Shown here: piece by piece, positions 1-8,000 of the stretch
Numbering within the stretch: position 1 is the first letter of the stretch
Layout of the letters: the number at the start of each line of letters is the position of its first letter
Source of the DNA: Pseudobdellovibrionaceae bacterium
GTDB lineage: Bacteria; Bdellovibrionota; Bdellovibrionia; Bdellovibrionales; JAMPXM01
DNA: 8,000 nucleotides
NCBI GenBank assembly: GCA_016791465.1
Contig: JAEUWE010000331.1
Span: 1-8,000 of the forward strand
Reading direction: 5' to 3'
Notes under the pieces: model-generated
Databases searched by the model: none
What the model was told of the DNA's origin: nothing
What the model saw: only the letters and a program-made list of their open reading frames with translations
Position numbers and translations under genes: made by a program

Positions 1-1
1 T

Positions 2-1444
2 CAATCGGACGACTTTGGAGATATTGAACAGGGTGGAGACGATGAAGAGTCATCGGCCAACATTGCCGACGATGAGGACTCGGCGACGGTTTCTCCGGTT
101 GTCGCGGAGCCAGCTCGACCTGCGGCCACTCGTTCTTCAGGAGCTTCGTCGGCTGGAAAGATTATGTCTTCGTCGAGTCTTGATGATGAGCGCAGTGGTG
201 ATGTTCGTTACTACGGAAAGGCCATTTCGATTGAAGTCCGCGACACCCCTGTGCGCGATGTGATTGGTTTGATCAGTGAGCAAAGTGGTGCCAACATCGT
301 TCTTGCCGACGACGTGACCGGCAACATCACAATTAAGCTGCGCTCGATCCCGTGGGATCAAGCGCTTGCGATTGTGATGCGAACGCGGGCACTCGGCTAT
401 GTTCGGCAAGGCTCGGTTCTGCGTATTGCGCCAATCGCTCGTTTGCAGGCCGAAGCCGAAGAGGCTCGACGAATCATTGAGGCGCAAGAGGCAACACTTC
501 CTCTGAAGGTTAAGGTTTTGCCAGTGAGTTTCGCGAACGTTTCAACGCTGGTGACTCAGATCCGAAATACGCTTCAGAAAGCGGTCGGTTCACAGGTTGT
601 CAGTCGCGGCGCGATTGAGGCGGATTCTCGGTCGAGTTCGCTGATTGTGACCGACACTGAAGAAAACATCAAAAGGATCGAGCAGCTGGTGACGGCTCTC
701 GATACGCCACCGCTTCAGGTCATGATTGAAGGGAAAATTGTCGAAGCGCGAGAATCGAATAACAAAGAGCTCGGCATCAACTGGGGGTATTCGGGTCAGG
801 ATCTTGGATTTGCCGGTGGTATTCTGTCGCACAACGCGCGGATCAGTCCAACACAAGTCGGCTCAGCCACGACAGTCAATCTTCGTCTTGGAACCTTGGA
901 CTTCTTGGGTGACCTCGATGCGCGCCTGTCGCTGCTCGAGCGAGACTCACTCGCTCGCGTCGTCTCGTCGCCTCGTATTGTCACGATGAATGCGCAAGAG
1001 GCGACAATCGAACAGTCGCTGAGCATTGCGATTCAAAGTACGACGGTCGCGAATAACCTGCCCGTGACAACGACATCATTCAAAGAGATTCCGACGACTT
1101 TAAAAGTGACGCCACAAATTACTCCGGGCGGCGATGTGATTATGAATATCAATTTCAAGCGGCAGTTTGAGGCGGACTCGACTGGCGGTATCTCCAACAT
1201 CGAATCGCGGGAAGTCAAAACCAACGTTATGGTTAAGAATGGCCAGACGACGGTGATCGGCGGAGTTTATCAAGCCGACCAGCGCGAAACCGAGGAGGGG
1301 ACGCCGTTCCTTAAGCAGGTTCCGGTACTGGGTTGGCTGTTTAAGAATAAAACCAAGAGCCAGGTTCGAAACGAACTTTTGGTGTTCTTAACGCCGCGAA
1401 TTCTGAACGCCGATCGCAATCTGCCAAAGAGAAAGACGCTTTAA
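2..1444 (+). CDS. pilQ: Type IV pilus secretin PilQ, C-terminal 480 residues (5' end outside window)
   Basis: This outer-membrane secretin forms the ring through which the type IV pilus passes. The reading frame is open to the window edge with no stop, so the ATG at 164 is internal and the gene starts upstream. Visible residues 1-65 are a low-complexity linker rich in Asp, Glu, Ser and Ala, probably separating upstream AMIN-type domains from the rest. An STN/N0 domain follows (about 73-144), then a short charged helix (145-165), an N1 secretin_N domain (about 166-234, with the SSSLIVTDTEENIKRIEQL pattern) and the secretin beta-barrel core (about 237-470). The core carries the family hallmarks VMIEGKIVEA, VVSSPRIVTMN, TVIGGVY, GTPFLKQVPVLGWLF and ELLVFLTPRIL. 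The usual Gly and Pro after the IEQ of the gate region are replaced (SLSIAIQ). The TAA stop is 15 bp before the next gene. PilQ is favoured over GspD or YscC because of the N0-N1-secretin order and C-terminus; certainty is high for secretin and good for PilQ. Confidence 0.92.
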   Translation, partial: QSDDFGDIEQGGDDEESSANIADDEDSATVSPVVAEPARPAATRSSGASSAGKIMSSSSLDDERSGDVRYYGKAISIEVRDTPVRDVIGLISEQSGANIVLADDVTGNITIKLRSIPWDQALAIVMRTRALGYVRQGSVLRIAPIARLQAEAEEARRIIEAQEATLPLKVKVLPVSFANVSTLVTQIRNTLQKAVGSQVVSRGAIEADSRSSSLIVTDTEENIKRIEQLVTALDTPPLQVMIEGKIVEARESNNKELGINWGYSGQDLGFAGGILSHNARISPTQVGSATTVNLRLGTLDFLGDLDARLSLLERDSLARVVSSPRIVTMNAQEATIEQSLSIAIQSTTVANNLPVTTTSFKEIPTTLKVTPQITPGGDVIMNINFKRQFEADSTGGISNIESREVKTNVMVKNGQTTVIGGVYQADQRETEEGTPFLKQVPVLGWLFKNKTKSQVRNELLVFLTPRILNADRNLPKRKTL

Positions 1445-1459
1445 CTGCGAGGAGTCGAA

Positions 1460-2089
1460 ATGCATAAGAATAAGCTTCAATTTCTTCTCAGCGCTTTTAT
1501 GGTCTTACCTCTTCTCAGCTGCTCGCCGCAAAAAGACGCCGGAGCTTTTGTCGCGATTGCGGTATCTCCGGACAAGCCCTTTATTGTTCCTGGTAAAGGG
1601 GCGAGCTGCATAGCCGCTGCCGCCGCAAAAGCCGCAGGCTCCGATTTTCCTGAAAATGATGTCGAAGAATATCGCATTCTGTATCAATCCTTTAAGCTTC
1701 AGTGGAAGTCAGTCGACGCTCTTACCGTCGTGAGTCTCAAGGCCACCGTGACTGGCTTTGGCATCGATGGCGAAGTGGAGATTAAGTTCGACGAAGAGGA
1801 GATCGCCGCACTCCTTGGTCGAGGTGATCTCACGATTCCAAAAGAGTCCGACATGACTGTGACACAGCGATATGTCGACGTGATTTCCAATGATACCACG
1901 ACAACGAAACCTGCGACGAGCGACTATGCGGCCTGTGGGCTTCATCTTGGTGGGATCAAAATCAAAGACGGTGTTAAATCCTTCACCGCTCAGGTGAAAA
2001 TTGAGCTCGTTGGATTTGCAACGTCCCGCGACGACGGCAGTCAGTCGCCGGTTCGCAAGACCACGACAGCCCGAGCTGAGCTCTTTTAA
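1460..2089 (+). CDS. Small exported lipoprotein of unknown function, directly downstream of pilQ
   Basis: I do not recognise the family. The ATG is preceded by GAGGAG at 1449-1454 with 5 nt spacing, which fixes the start. Residues 1-20 form a lipoprotein signal peptide: basic start (KNK), hydrophobic core and lipobox LLSC with the lipidated cysteine at 21. Residue +2 is Ser, which in Lol-type sorting favours the outer membrane. The mature part is about 189 residues, with Cys50 and Cys159 as a possible disulfide, an Ala-rich stretch at 52-59, and alternating beta-like segments (for example 89-110 and 164-186) that suggest a beta-sandwich. The gene lies 15 bp behind pilQ, so it is almost surely in the same transcript. 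Some secretins need a small lipoprotein (pilotin) for assembly; that role is a guess from position, not from sequence. PilP is less likely, because it usually lies upstream of pilQ and I see no PilP motif. Confidence 0.85.
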   Translation: MHKNKLQFLLSAFMVLPLLSCSPQKDAGAFVAIAVSPDKPFIVPGKGASCIAAAAAKAAGSDFPENDVEEYRILYQSFKLQWKSVDALTVVSLKATVTGFGIDGEVEIKFDEEEIAALLGRGDLTIPKESDMTVTQRYVDVISNDTTTTKPATSDYAACGLHLGGIKIKDGVKSFTAQVKIELVGFATSRDDGSQSPVRKTTTARAELF

Positions 2090-2137
2090 TTCAAAATTCT
2101 TTTGTCTCGCGGCCCCTTGGGAACTATCGATAGGGGC

Positions 2138-3481
2138 ATGGATCTCTTTTCATCGGCCCTGCAAAATGACTCGAATCGCCCGCTGGCGGAGCGTCTTCGG
2201 CCAAAGTCCCTTCTTGAGATGGTCGGGCAGCCGAAGCTTCTTTCTGGATCATCGCGCTGGAGAGAGGCCGCAGAGGCCGGCAAAACGCTGCCCAGTTTGA
2301 TTCTTTTCGGCCCCCCCGGCTGCGGCAAAACCACGTTTGCACGCATTATCTGCTCTCGCGACGATGTTTTCACAGAAACCTGTCACGCCATCGAGACCGG
2401 AGCGAAGCTTCTGAAAGAGGTCTGTGAGCGGGCGAGAATGCGCAAACTCACCGAGCGAAAGCGAACCCTGGTTTTTGTTGACGAGATTCACCGCCTCAAC
2501 CGCGCTCAGCAGGACGTCTTGCTTTCAAGCCTTGAGTCCGGGGACGTCGCGCTTCTTGGCGCGACCACAGAAAACCCGTCGCATACGCTGAATCCTGCCC
2601 TCATCAGTCGCTGCCAGGTTCTGCAGTTTGATCCGCTTACCGACGAAGACCTTTTTGAGCTCGTTCGTCGTGGGTTTCAGGCGATGGACCGAGAGGTCGA
2701 CGTGGTTCTCTCCGAGGATGCCAGCCATCGACTTCTGCAGCTCTCAGATGGCGACGCCCGACGGCTCTTGAACTTCGTCGAGTGGTTGGCGATCGAGGCC
2801 GCGCCGTCTCAGCCACTGACCGCTGACGAAGTGGAGGCACGGCTCGGCTCGCTGATGGTGCGCTTTGATAAAACCGGCCAAGAGCATCACGACCTCATCT
2901 CAGCACTGATCAAGAGTATTCGCGGCTCCGATCCAGATGCCGCCGTTTATTATCTCGCTCGCCTTGTTAAGGGCGGTGAAGATGTGGCGTTTCTCTCTCG
3001 CCGACTCATGATCCTTGCCTCTGAAGACATCGGAAATGCCGACCCTCGCGCTCTGCAGGTGGCCGTCAGTGGCGCCGAGGCGGTGACTCGTGTCGGGTGG
3101 CCGGAAGCGTCGATTATTTTTAGTCAGGTCGTCTGCTATCTGGCCTGCGCTCCAAAGTCGAATTCCTCTTACCGCGCGATCAACGAGGCTCTGTCTTGTG
3201 TTGAAAAGACGGGCTCTCGCCCAATCCCGCTTGCCCTTCGCTCGTCCAAGACTGCGCTGTCTCGATCTCTCGGCTATGGTCGTGGCTATCAATACTCCCA
3301 CGATGGTGAGCGTGGTTTTATAGATCAGGAGTTTTTGCCCTCAGGTCTCGAGTCGGAGCGTTTTCTCGAGCTCTCCGAACGCGGATTTGAGAAAAACATG
3401 CGGCAGTATCAAGACTGGATTCGAGGCAAGCGCTCTGAATCGTCAGCAGAGAAGCCTGAATCCGGAAAATCCGACGCTTAG
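2138..3481 (+). CDS. rarA: RarA/MgsA-type AAA+ ATPase, replication-fork maintenance
   Basis: A cytosolic clamp-loader-like ATPase that acts at stalled replication forks and gapped DNA, usually with SSB. The order is: N-terminal PLAERLRP and VGQ motif (15-31), Walker A GPPGCGKT (58-65), Walker B LVFVDEIH (111-118), sensor 1 GATTENP (141-147), SRC with the arginine finger (157-159), sensor 2 GDARRLLN (205-212), then the RarA tetramerisation region with HHDLISALIKSIRGSDPDAA (250-269), ASEDIGNADPRA (294-305), YLACAPKSN (334-342) and LGYGRGYQYSHD (378-389). At 447 residues it has the usual family length. The frame is open from a TTG at 2102, but ATG 2138 is preferred because MDLF is a common RarA start and the extra 12 residues match nothing. 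No good Shine-Dalgarno stands at the right distance, so translation may depend on the upstream gene 48 bp away. All catalytic motifs are intact. Confidence 0.95.
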   Translation: MDLFSSALQNDSNRPLAERLRPKSLLEMVGQPKLLSGSSRWREAAEAGKTLPSLILFGPPGCGKTTFARIICSRDDVFTETCHAIETGAKLLKEVCERARMRKLTERKRTLVFVDEIHRLNRAQQDVLLSSLESGDVALLGATTENPSHTLNPALISRCQVLQFDPLTDEDLFELVRRGFQAMDREVDVVLSEDASHRLLQLSDGDARRLLNFVEWLAIEAAPSQPLTADEVEARLGSLMVRFDKTGQEHHDLISALIKSIRGSDPDAAVYYLARLVKGGEDVAFLSRRLMILASEDIGNADPRALQVAVSGAEAVTRVGWPEASIIFSQVVCYLACAPKSNSSYRAINEALSCVEKTGSRPIPLALRSSKTALSRSLGYGRGYQYSHDGERGFIDQEFLPSGLESERFLELSERGFEKNMRQYQDWIRGKRSESSAEKPESGKSDA

Positions 3482-3783
3482 AAAATCCGCCGCGCCAAAA
3501 GGCTCAAGCAGGGGACTCCGCCGTGCACCGTCTTCGAGTGTCGCGTGTTGGCTGGAATGCTGATGCGATCGCCGGGGCGAAGTAGCAACTGATTGCCGTT
3601 GATATCCATAATCAACATGCCCTCAGCAATAATCCGCACCTCATCAAAGGGATGCTTATGGTCGCGAATGACCGAGTGAGCCGCAAGAGTTTCAAGCTCC
3701 GGCTCCAGGCCTTCGGCCGCTAAAAGCATCTTCAACTGAGTGGGAGTCGGCGGATTCTGTCCCGCCCATCGTGTAATAATCAT
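3478..3783 (-). CDS. Small single-domain cupin protein
   Basis: A 101-residue protein made of one cupin beta-barrel. Motif 1 fits exactly: His42-x-His44, three residues, Glu48, six residues, Gly55. Motif 2 is G71-x5-P77-x-N79-x2-His82, with the usual Gly at position 79 changed to Asn. His42, His44, Glu48 and His82 would be the metal ligands, so a metal-binding fold is likely. Substrate and reaction cannot be told, because small cupins include dioxygenases, isomerases, sensors and binding proteins. The ATG at 3783-3781 is the first in frame; a stop codon lies two codons upstream. Its ribosome binding site is weak. The gene runs toward rarA, and the two stop codons overlap by 4 bp (TTAG at 3478-3481), leaving no room for a separate terminator. 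No partner gene is adjacent on its own strand in this window. Confidence 0.87.
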   Translation of the reverse strand: MIITRWAGQNPPTPTQLKMLLAAEGLEPELETLAAHSVIRDHKHPFDEVRIIAEGMLIMDINGNQLLLRPGDRISIPANTRHSKTVHGGVPCLSLLARRIF

Positions 3784-4002
3784 CGCTTATGAAAATGCCC
3801 GTTGGACTTTGCTTTGTCACGAAGTGCTTCTTTCGCGTAGAGCAAGTGCGCCACCAATCGTCTCGTCTTAAAACAACCCGCGCTCGCACGAAGTCTAGAT
3901 TTCAGCCTCGCAATGAGACGATCTCTGATTCCTTCTCAAGTGCTTGATTTCACGCGACGATAGCGTTTCTGAGCAGGACGCCACAACGCCGCATGATGCA
4001 GC
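3784..4002. other. Divergent intergenic region between the cupin gene and the unknown gene
   Basis: This stretch should hold the promoters of two genes that point away from each other. I see no convincing -35/-10 pair on either strand. An 8-bp inverted repeat is present (ATCGTCTC at 3857-3864 and GAGACGAT at 3915-3922), but the arms are 50 bp apart and may match by chance. A frame in register with the downstream gene is open from a TTG at 3944, but that codon has no Shine-Dalgarno. Confidence 0.5.
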
Positions 4003-4008
4003 AGGAGG
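4003..4008 (+). promoter_or_regulatory. Perfect Shine-Dalgarno AGGAGG that sets a TTG start
   Basis: AGGAGG matches the anti-Shine-Dalgarno CCTCCT at the 3' end of the 16S gene in this same window (7232-7237). It lies 7 nt before the in-frame TTG at 4016, an ideal distance. The first ATG in that frame (4043) is 34 nt away, and the upstream TTG at 3944 has no such site. Confidence 0.75.
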
Positions 4009-4015
4009 ACTCGTT

Positions 4016-4543
4016 TTGGACACGACGGCATCAAGAAAACAAATGGCGATTTTAGACCGCATTGTGGAGTTCGCGAGCGGCTCGAGTGGACTTGAAACTG
4101 AGCATCGTGAAGCGGTCTTGGTGATCCGTCAGCGTATGGACGGTCATCGCATCGAGGTACCAGCGGCTCGCCTGCAAGACATTCTGATGCGAACTGATAC
4201 CGATGGCCGCGACTTCGTTCAGGTCAATTTCGAGGATGGAACTAAAATTTTGATTACCGACCGCTTGATTGGGTTCAAACCTGTCCTTCGCACAGTTCCC
4301 GCCGGCACCGCGGCGCCATCACTTTCGAAGCTACCAAAAGTTGTCACCACGCCCGATATCATGTCGGTCATTGAAGCGATCGAAGACGCCGTCGACTCCG
4401 ATGAAAAAGATCTTCCCCTGCTCAAAGATCTCTTCGAAGCCATCATTCGCGGAGCAGAAACTGTCGGATTTGACGTGGCTCGCGAGCGGGCGCTCATTCT
4501 TCCCTATATCGCAATTGGCGTCGGATTTCGCGCCAGCGCCTAG
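4016..4543 (+). CDS. Conserved-looking acidic protein of unknown function, TTG start
   Basis: I do not recognise this family. From TTG 4016 it encodes 175 residues with no signal peptide or clear membrane segment, so it is probably cytosolic. Two parts are visible. Residues about 44-92 look beta-rich (EVPAARLQDIL, then DFVQVNFEDGTKILITDRLIGFKP). After a Pro/Ala/Thr linker (93-105), residues about 107-165 are largely helical and acidic (TPDIMSVIEAIEDAVDSDEKD, LLKDLFEAIIRGAETVGFD). The patterned alternation and normal codon use argue for a real gene. The start rests on the AGGAGG at 4003-4008; the same frame is also open from TTG 3944, which would give 199 residues. It stands alone: the cupin gene diverges from it and a tRNA gene follows after 167 bp. 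No catalytic motif was seen, so no function is proposed. Confidence 0.75.
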   Translation: MDTTASRKQMAILDRIVEFASGSSGLETEHREAVLVIRQRMDGHRIEVPAARLQDILMRTDTDGRDFVQVNFEDGTKILITDRLIGFKPVLRTVPAGTAAPSLSKLPKVVTTPDIMSVIEAIEDAVDSDEKDLPLLKDLFEAIIRGAETVGFDVARERALILPYIAIGVGFRASA

Positions 4544-4710
4544 TTCTGCCTAAATCCGGAGCAAAATCTCGCTTTTCAGCGCCCTCTCTTGACATGTTCA
4601 AAGAGAGGTGAGATTCGACTGTCTCTTCGCGCATTCCAGATGCGTAAAGACGTCTTCCCTCGAACTGCGTATCGTCTGATAGGCAAGCAAATGAGAGAAG
4701 ACTTCAGTGT
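4544..4710. other. Spacer before tRNA-Ala with an imperfect hairpin
   Basis: An inverted repeat at 4583-4608 (CCTCTCTT and AAGAGAGG, loop of about 10 nt) could end transcription of the upstream gene, but no T-run follows, so it is not a standard intrinsic terminator. A TTGACA at 4589-4594 overlaps it and could be a -35 for the tRNA, yet no good -10 lies at the right distance. I cannot place the tRNA promoter with confidence. Confidence 0.4.
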
Positions 4711-4786
<76 letters not shown>

Positions 4787-5000
4787 AATTTTCCTCATTA
4801 TCAAAACGCAATTCGCCGAAAAATTGAATCACTCAAAGATCAGCCCTCGAACCACATTTCTTTTGGCTCTGATTCTCAGCTCGACTCATGTGACTTTTTT
4901 TTTGATTTCACTCGCTCGCAGTCATCGCCGCAATCCACGGCTTCGTACCATGCGTCTGAAGCGTGATGGTCTTTCCGCGGCTGAAAGAAAAACGGCGATC

Positions 5001-5012
5001 ACGCCTAGGCGT
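5001..5012. repeat. 12-bp perfect palindrome ACGCCTAGGCGT
   Basis: Perfect dyad symmetry centred on CCTAGG. It could be a protein-binding site. A second CCTAGG-centred palindrome lies 29 bp downstream, centre to centre. Function unknown. Confidence 0.5.
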
Positions 5013-5025
5013 AACCGTAAACCGC

Positions 5026-5046
5026 AGCCGTCCCTAGGGAGCGGCT
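5026..5046. repeat. Hairpin with a 10-bp palindromic core TCCCTAGGGA
   Basis: The core at 5031-5040 is a perfect palindrome centred on CCTAGG, flanked by AGCCG (5026-5030) and CGGCT (5042-5046) with one extra G, giving a stem of about 9 bp. It is GC-rich enough to fold as RNA but is not followed at once by a T-run, so a binding site or weak terminator are both possible. Confidence 0.45.
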
Positions 5047-5410
5047 CGAGTGAGGCCGGAGAGTTTTAATATCTTCTTCAGTAAAGAAATCGAACTATAA
5101 AAAAACATAACCGAATAGTTATGAATTGAGACTTATTCTGCCGCTGTGAGAGATGGCGCAGTCGAATTTCTGAGTTCGCCCCGCGGTTGACGCTCTCTTT
5201 TTTCTCATTTCTAAAAAAGAATTCGGCCGGAAATTGGCTCTTGGAGCTGATTTCGCCCGATAAGTTTGTCTTCTTTTGTTAAAATAACTCAATGCGTTGC
5301 CGCGATTCTGGCCAATGAATGCATCGATTGCGCGCAAAAACTATCAGATATGCTGCAAACTCGAGCAATTTTAGGGCTCCCAGGAGGGCGTTGTTGGGTT
5401 CTTGGGCACT

Positions 5411-5440
5411 CGCAAAAAAACCTCAAAAATCTTTTGAAAG
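5411..5440 (+). promoter_or_regulatory. A-tract UP element of the rRNA promoter
   Basis: Seven A (5414-5420), then AAAAATCTTTTGAAA at 5425-5439, closely follow the UP-element consensus (AAA-WWTWTTTT-NN-AAA) and end 4 nt before the -35. Such elements bind the RNA polymerase alpha C-terminal domains and are typical of strong rRNA promoters. The position just ahead of a -35 supports the call. Confidence 0.75.
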
Positions 5441-5443
5441 GCA

Positions 5444-5472
5444 TTGACGTGAAGGGAGTTCGCGGTTAGAAA
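5444..5472 (+). promoter_or_regulatory. Probable rRNA operon promoter (-35 TTGACG, -10 TAGAAA)
   Basis: TTGACG at 5444-5449 matches five of six bases of the sigma-70 -35, and TAGAAA at 5467-5472 matches four of six of the -10, with a 17-bp spacer. The start would be near 5479, about 12 nt before the leader arm of the 16S processing stem, which fits well. The -10 is imperfect (last base A), and the true start is inferred. Confidence 0.65.
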
Positions 5473-5490
5473 CTGTGTCTCCGATTTGGG

Positions 5491-5504
5491 TCGCTCTTTG
5501 AAAA
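5491..5504 (+). promoter_or_regulatory. boxA-like antitermination signal in the 16S leader
   Basis: GCTCTTT at 5493-5499, followed by GAAAA, matches the boxA core of rRNA leaders, where the NusB-NusE complex binds nascent RNA to keep polymerase from stopping. It also forms the outer end of the 16S processing stem. A related copy precedes 23S. Confidence 0.7.
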
Positions 5505-5535
5505 CTAAATAGCTAGATAATGAAAGTGTTTGGGT
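5491..5535 (+). other. Left arm of the 16S processing stem
   Basis: Pairs with 7285-7324 beyond the 16S 3' end: 5491-5499 with 7316-7324, 5501-5518 with 7297-7314, and 5524-5535 with 7285-7296. That is 39 pairs including two G-U, with one G-G mismatch and a 5-nt bulge (5519-5523). Such a duplex is the normal RNase III substrate that releases pre-16S. Confidence 0.88.
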
Positions 5536-5576
5536 CTCTCTGTTGGCCAAGCGCTCCACGTAAGTGGTTTTGCTTG

Positions 5577-5600
5577 CAATCAGGCTGTACAGCTTGATTG
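5577..5600 (+). other. Strong hairpin in the 16S leader
   Basis: CAATCAGGCTG and CAGCTTGATTG are complementary over 11 positions with one G-U pair around a TA centre, so a stem of about 10 bp with a 4-nt loop is likely. There is no T-run, so it is a leader RNA structure rather than a terminator. Confidence 0.6.
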
Positions 5601-5737
5601 GTATGAATACGGCTCTTGTTTTTGCTTACCGTAGTCATAATTGTCCAATTTGAGGTTTTAACTTTGAAGTCAAAAAATAGCTCTGATTCTTCGGAGTAAG
5701 TTTCGCAGAAGCGCTTCGGCGTAGATGCAAAATTATA

Positions 5738-7248
<1,511 letters not shown>

Positions 7249-7253
7249 CTTGT

Positions 7254-7269
7254 CATCTCGCAAGAGATG
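7254..7269 (+). other. GNRA-loop hairpin just after 16S
   Basis: CATCTC and GAGATG pair over 6 bp around a GCAA tetraloop, a very stable loop type. It lies between the 16S 3' end and the right arm of the processing stem, so it belongs to the trimmed spacer. Confidence 0.65.
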
Positions 7270-7284
7270 CAGTATCCGAGGTCA

Positions 7285-7324
7285 ACCCAAACACTTATCT
7301 AGCTGTTTAGTTTTGAGAGAGCGA
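7285..7324 (+). other. Right arm of the 16S processing stem
   Basis: Pairs with 5491-5535 (details there). It ends 7 nt before the tRNA-Ile, so cutting here would also free the tRNA 5' side for RNase P. Confidence 0.88.
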
Positions 7325-7331
7325 AGGCGTC

Positions 7332-7408
<77 letters not shown>

Positions 7409-7708
7409 GTTTGAGTACTGGTCGTGTTCAGACTGACTGAGCAGTGCAGACGCTGGAGTTTTTTGTGTTTTGTGATGTTTGAGTAATCAGATGTCGCGTG
7501 ATCTTTGAAAATTGAATGCTGATCGAACATATAAATCGAAATGTTCTGTCAGTGTGGTTTTAGCGGTTCTAGTTTTCTCTCCAGAATTACTAGGTCACCT
7601 TTAAAACAGTTCTTCGGTTCGCCGATTGAGCACACACTATGCTGAATGCAGAAGACAGATTAATTTCGGTGATTTTTAGCTGGGATATTCATCGAATTAG
7701 TTTTTTAG
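7409..7708 (+). other. Rest of the 16S-23S spacer, including the pre-23S leader
   Basis: About 300 nt without a gene and with no trace of a second tRNA. GAACAT/ATGTTC (7525-7530 and 7541-7546) can form a small hairpin. The part after about 7498 should pair with sequence downstream of 23S, outside the window, to form the 23S processing stem. A short direct repeat TTAGTTTT occurs just before 23S (7697-7712). Confidence 0.7.
7498..7516 (+). promoter_or_regulatory. Second boxA-like signal before 23S
   Basis: GATCTTTGAAAATTGAAT closely resembles the 16S leader element (GCTCTTTGAAAACTAAAT). A repeated boxA in the spacer ahead of 23S is common in rRNA operons and supports antitermination. Confidence 0.6.

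Positions 7709-8000
<292 letters not shown>

Larger units (their letters stand above)
4787..5410. other. Long intergenic region between tRNA-Ala and the rRNA promoter; no supportable gene
   Basis: Open frames here lack start signals or begin inside the tRNA. Visible structure: a run of nine T at 4895-4903 with no strong stem before it; two CCTAGG-centred palindromes (listed separately); a small inverted repeat CATAAC/GTTATG at 5106-5123; and a weak stem GAGAG (5148-5152) with CTCTC (5193-5197) followed by six T (5198-5203), whose loop of about 40 nt makes it a doubtful terminator. TTGACG at 5187-5192 with TCTAAA at 5210-5215 (17-bp spacer) could be an additional upstream rRNA promoter, but this is weak. 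Confidence 0.6.
5479..5737 (+). other. 16S rRNA leader region
   Basis: Transcribed leader from the predicted start to the mature 16S 5' end. It contains the boxA-like signal, the left arm of the 16S processing stem and a strong hairpin (all listed separately). The remainder, about 5601-5737, is AT-rich and shows no further structure that I can support. Confidence 0.65.

Noticed and set aside
164..166. ATG 164 as the pilQ start
   Set aside because: The frame stays open to the window edge, there is no Shine-Dalgarno, and a signal peptide is missing, so this Met is internal.
2102..2137. TTG at 2102 as the rarA start
   Set aside because: The extra 12 residues do not fit the family, while MDLF at 2138 is a usual RarA start and gives the normal 447-residue length.
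3857..3922. ATCGTCTC/GAGACGAT inverted repeat as an operator or element end
   Set aside because: The arms are far apart, short, and have no transposase or target duplication nearby; chance is sufficient.
4583..4608. Intrinsic terminator after the unknown gene
   Set aside because: The inverted repeat is AT/CT-rich with a bulge and has no T-run after it.
5266..5469. 67-residue plus-strand frame upstream of the rRNA operon
   Set aside because: It runs through the UP element and the -35 of the rRNA promoter and has no Shine-Dalgarno.

Overview
The window looks like chromosomal DNA of a Bdellovibrio-like bacterium (Bdellovibrionota, formerly grouped with the Deltaproteobacteria). The main ground is the 16S rRNA gene: its V4-V5 part, including the stretch around 6518-6550, resembles Bdellovibrio 16S as I remember it. 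A PilQ-type secretin fits, since predators of this group depend on type IV pili. No database search was possible, so the rank below phylum is open.

Left part (1-3481, plus strand): the C-terminal 480 residues of a type IV pilus secretin (PilQ), then after 15 bp a small unrecognised lipoprotein, then after 48 bp a full-length RarA/MgsA-type AAA+ ATPase of replication-fork maintenance. Tight spacing makes the first two genes very likely co-transcribed; rarA may be read from the same transcript. A single-domain cupin gene comes in from the other strand and overlaps the rarA stop by 4 bp.

Middle part (3784-5410): a conserved-looking but unrecognised 175-residue acidic protein, best started at a TTG codon behind a perfect AGGAGG; a tRNA-Ala(UGC) gene standing alone; and about 620 bp without a supportable gene that contains two palindromes centred on CCTAGG.

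Right part (5411-8000): the start of an rRNA operon in the order promoter, leader, 16S, tRNA-Ile(GAU), 23S (cut by the window end). An A-tract UP element, a -35/-10 pair, a boxA-like antitermination signal and a long leader/spacer duplex around 16S can all be read directly. The usual tRNA-Ala of the spacer is missing; a tRNA-Ala lies instead upstream of the operon's promoter.

I found no mobile element, CRISPR array, defence system or other clearly new system. The most useful leads are the unknown lipoprotein next to pilQ, the unknown TTG-start gene, the relocated tRNA-Ala and the paired palindromes.
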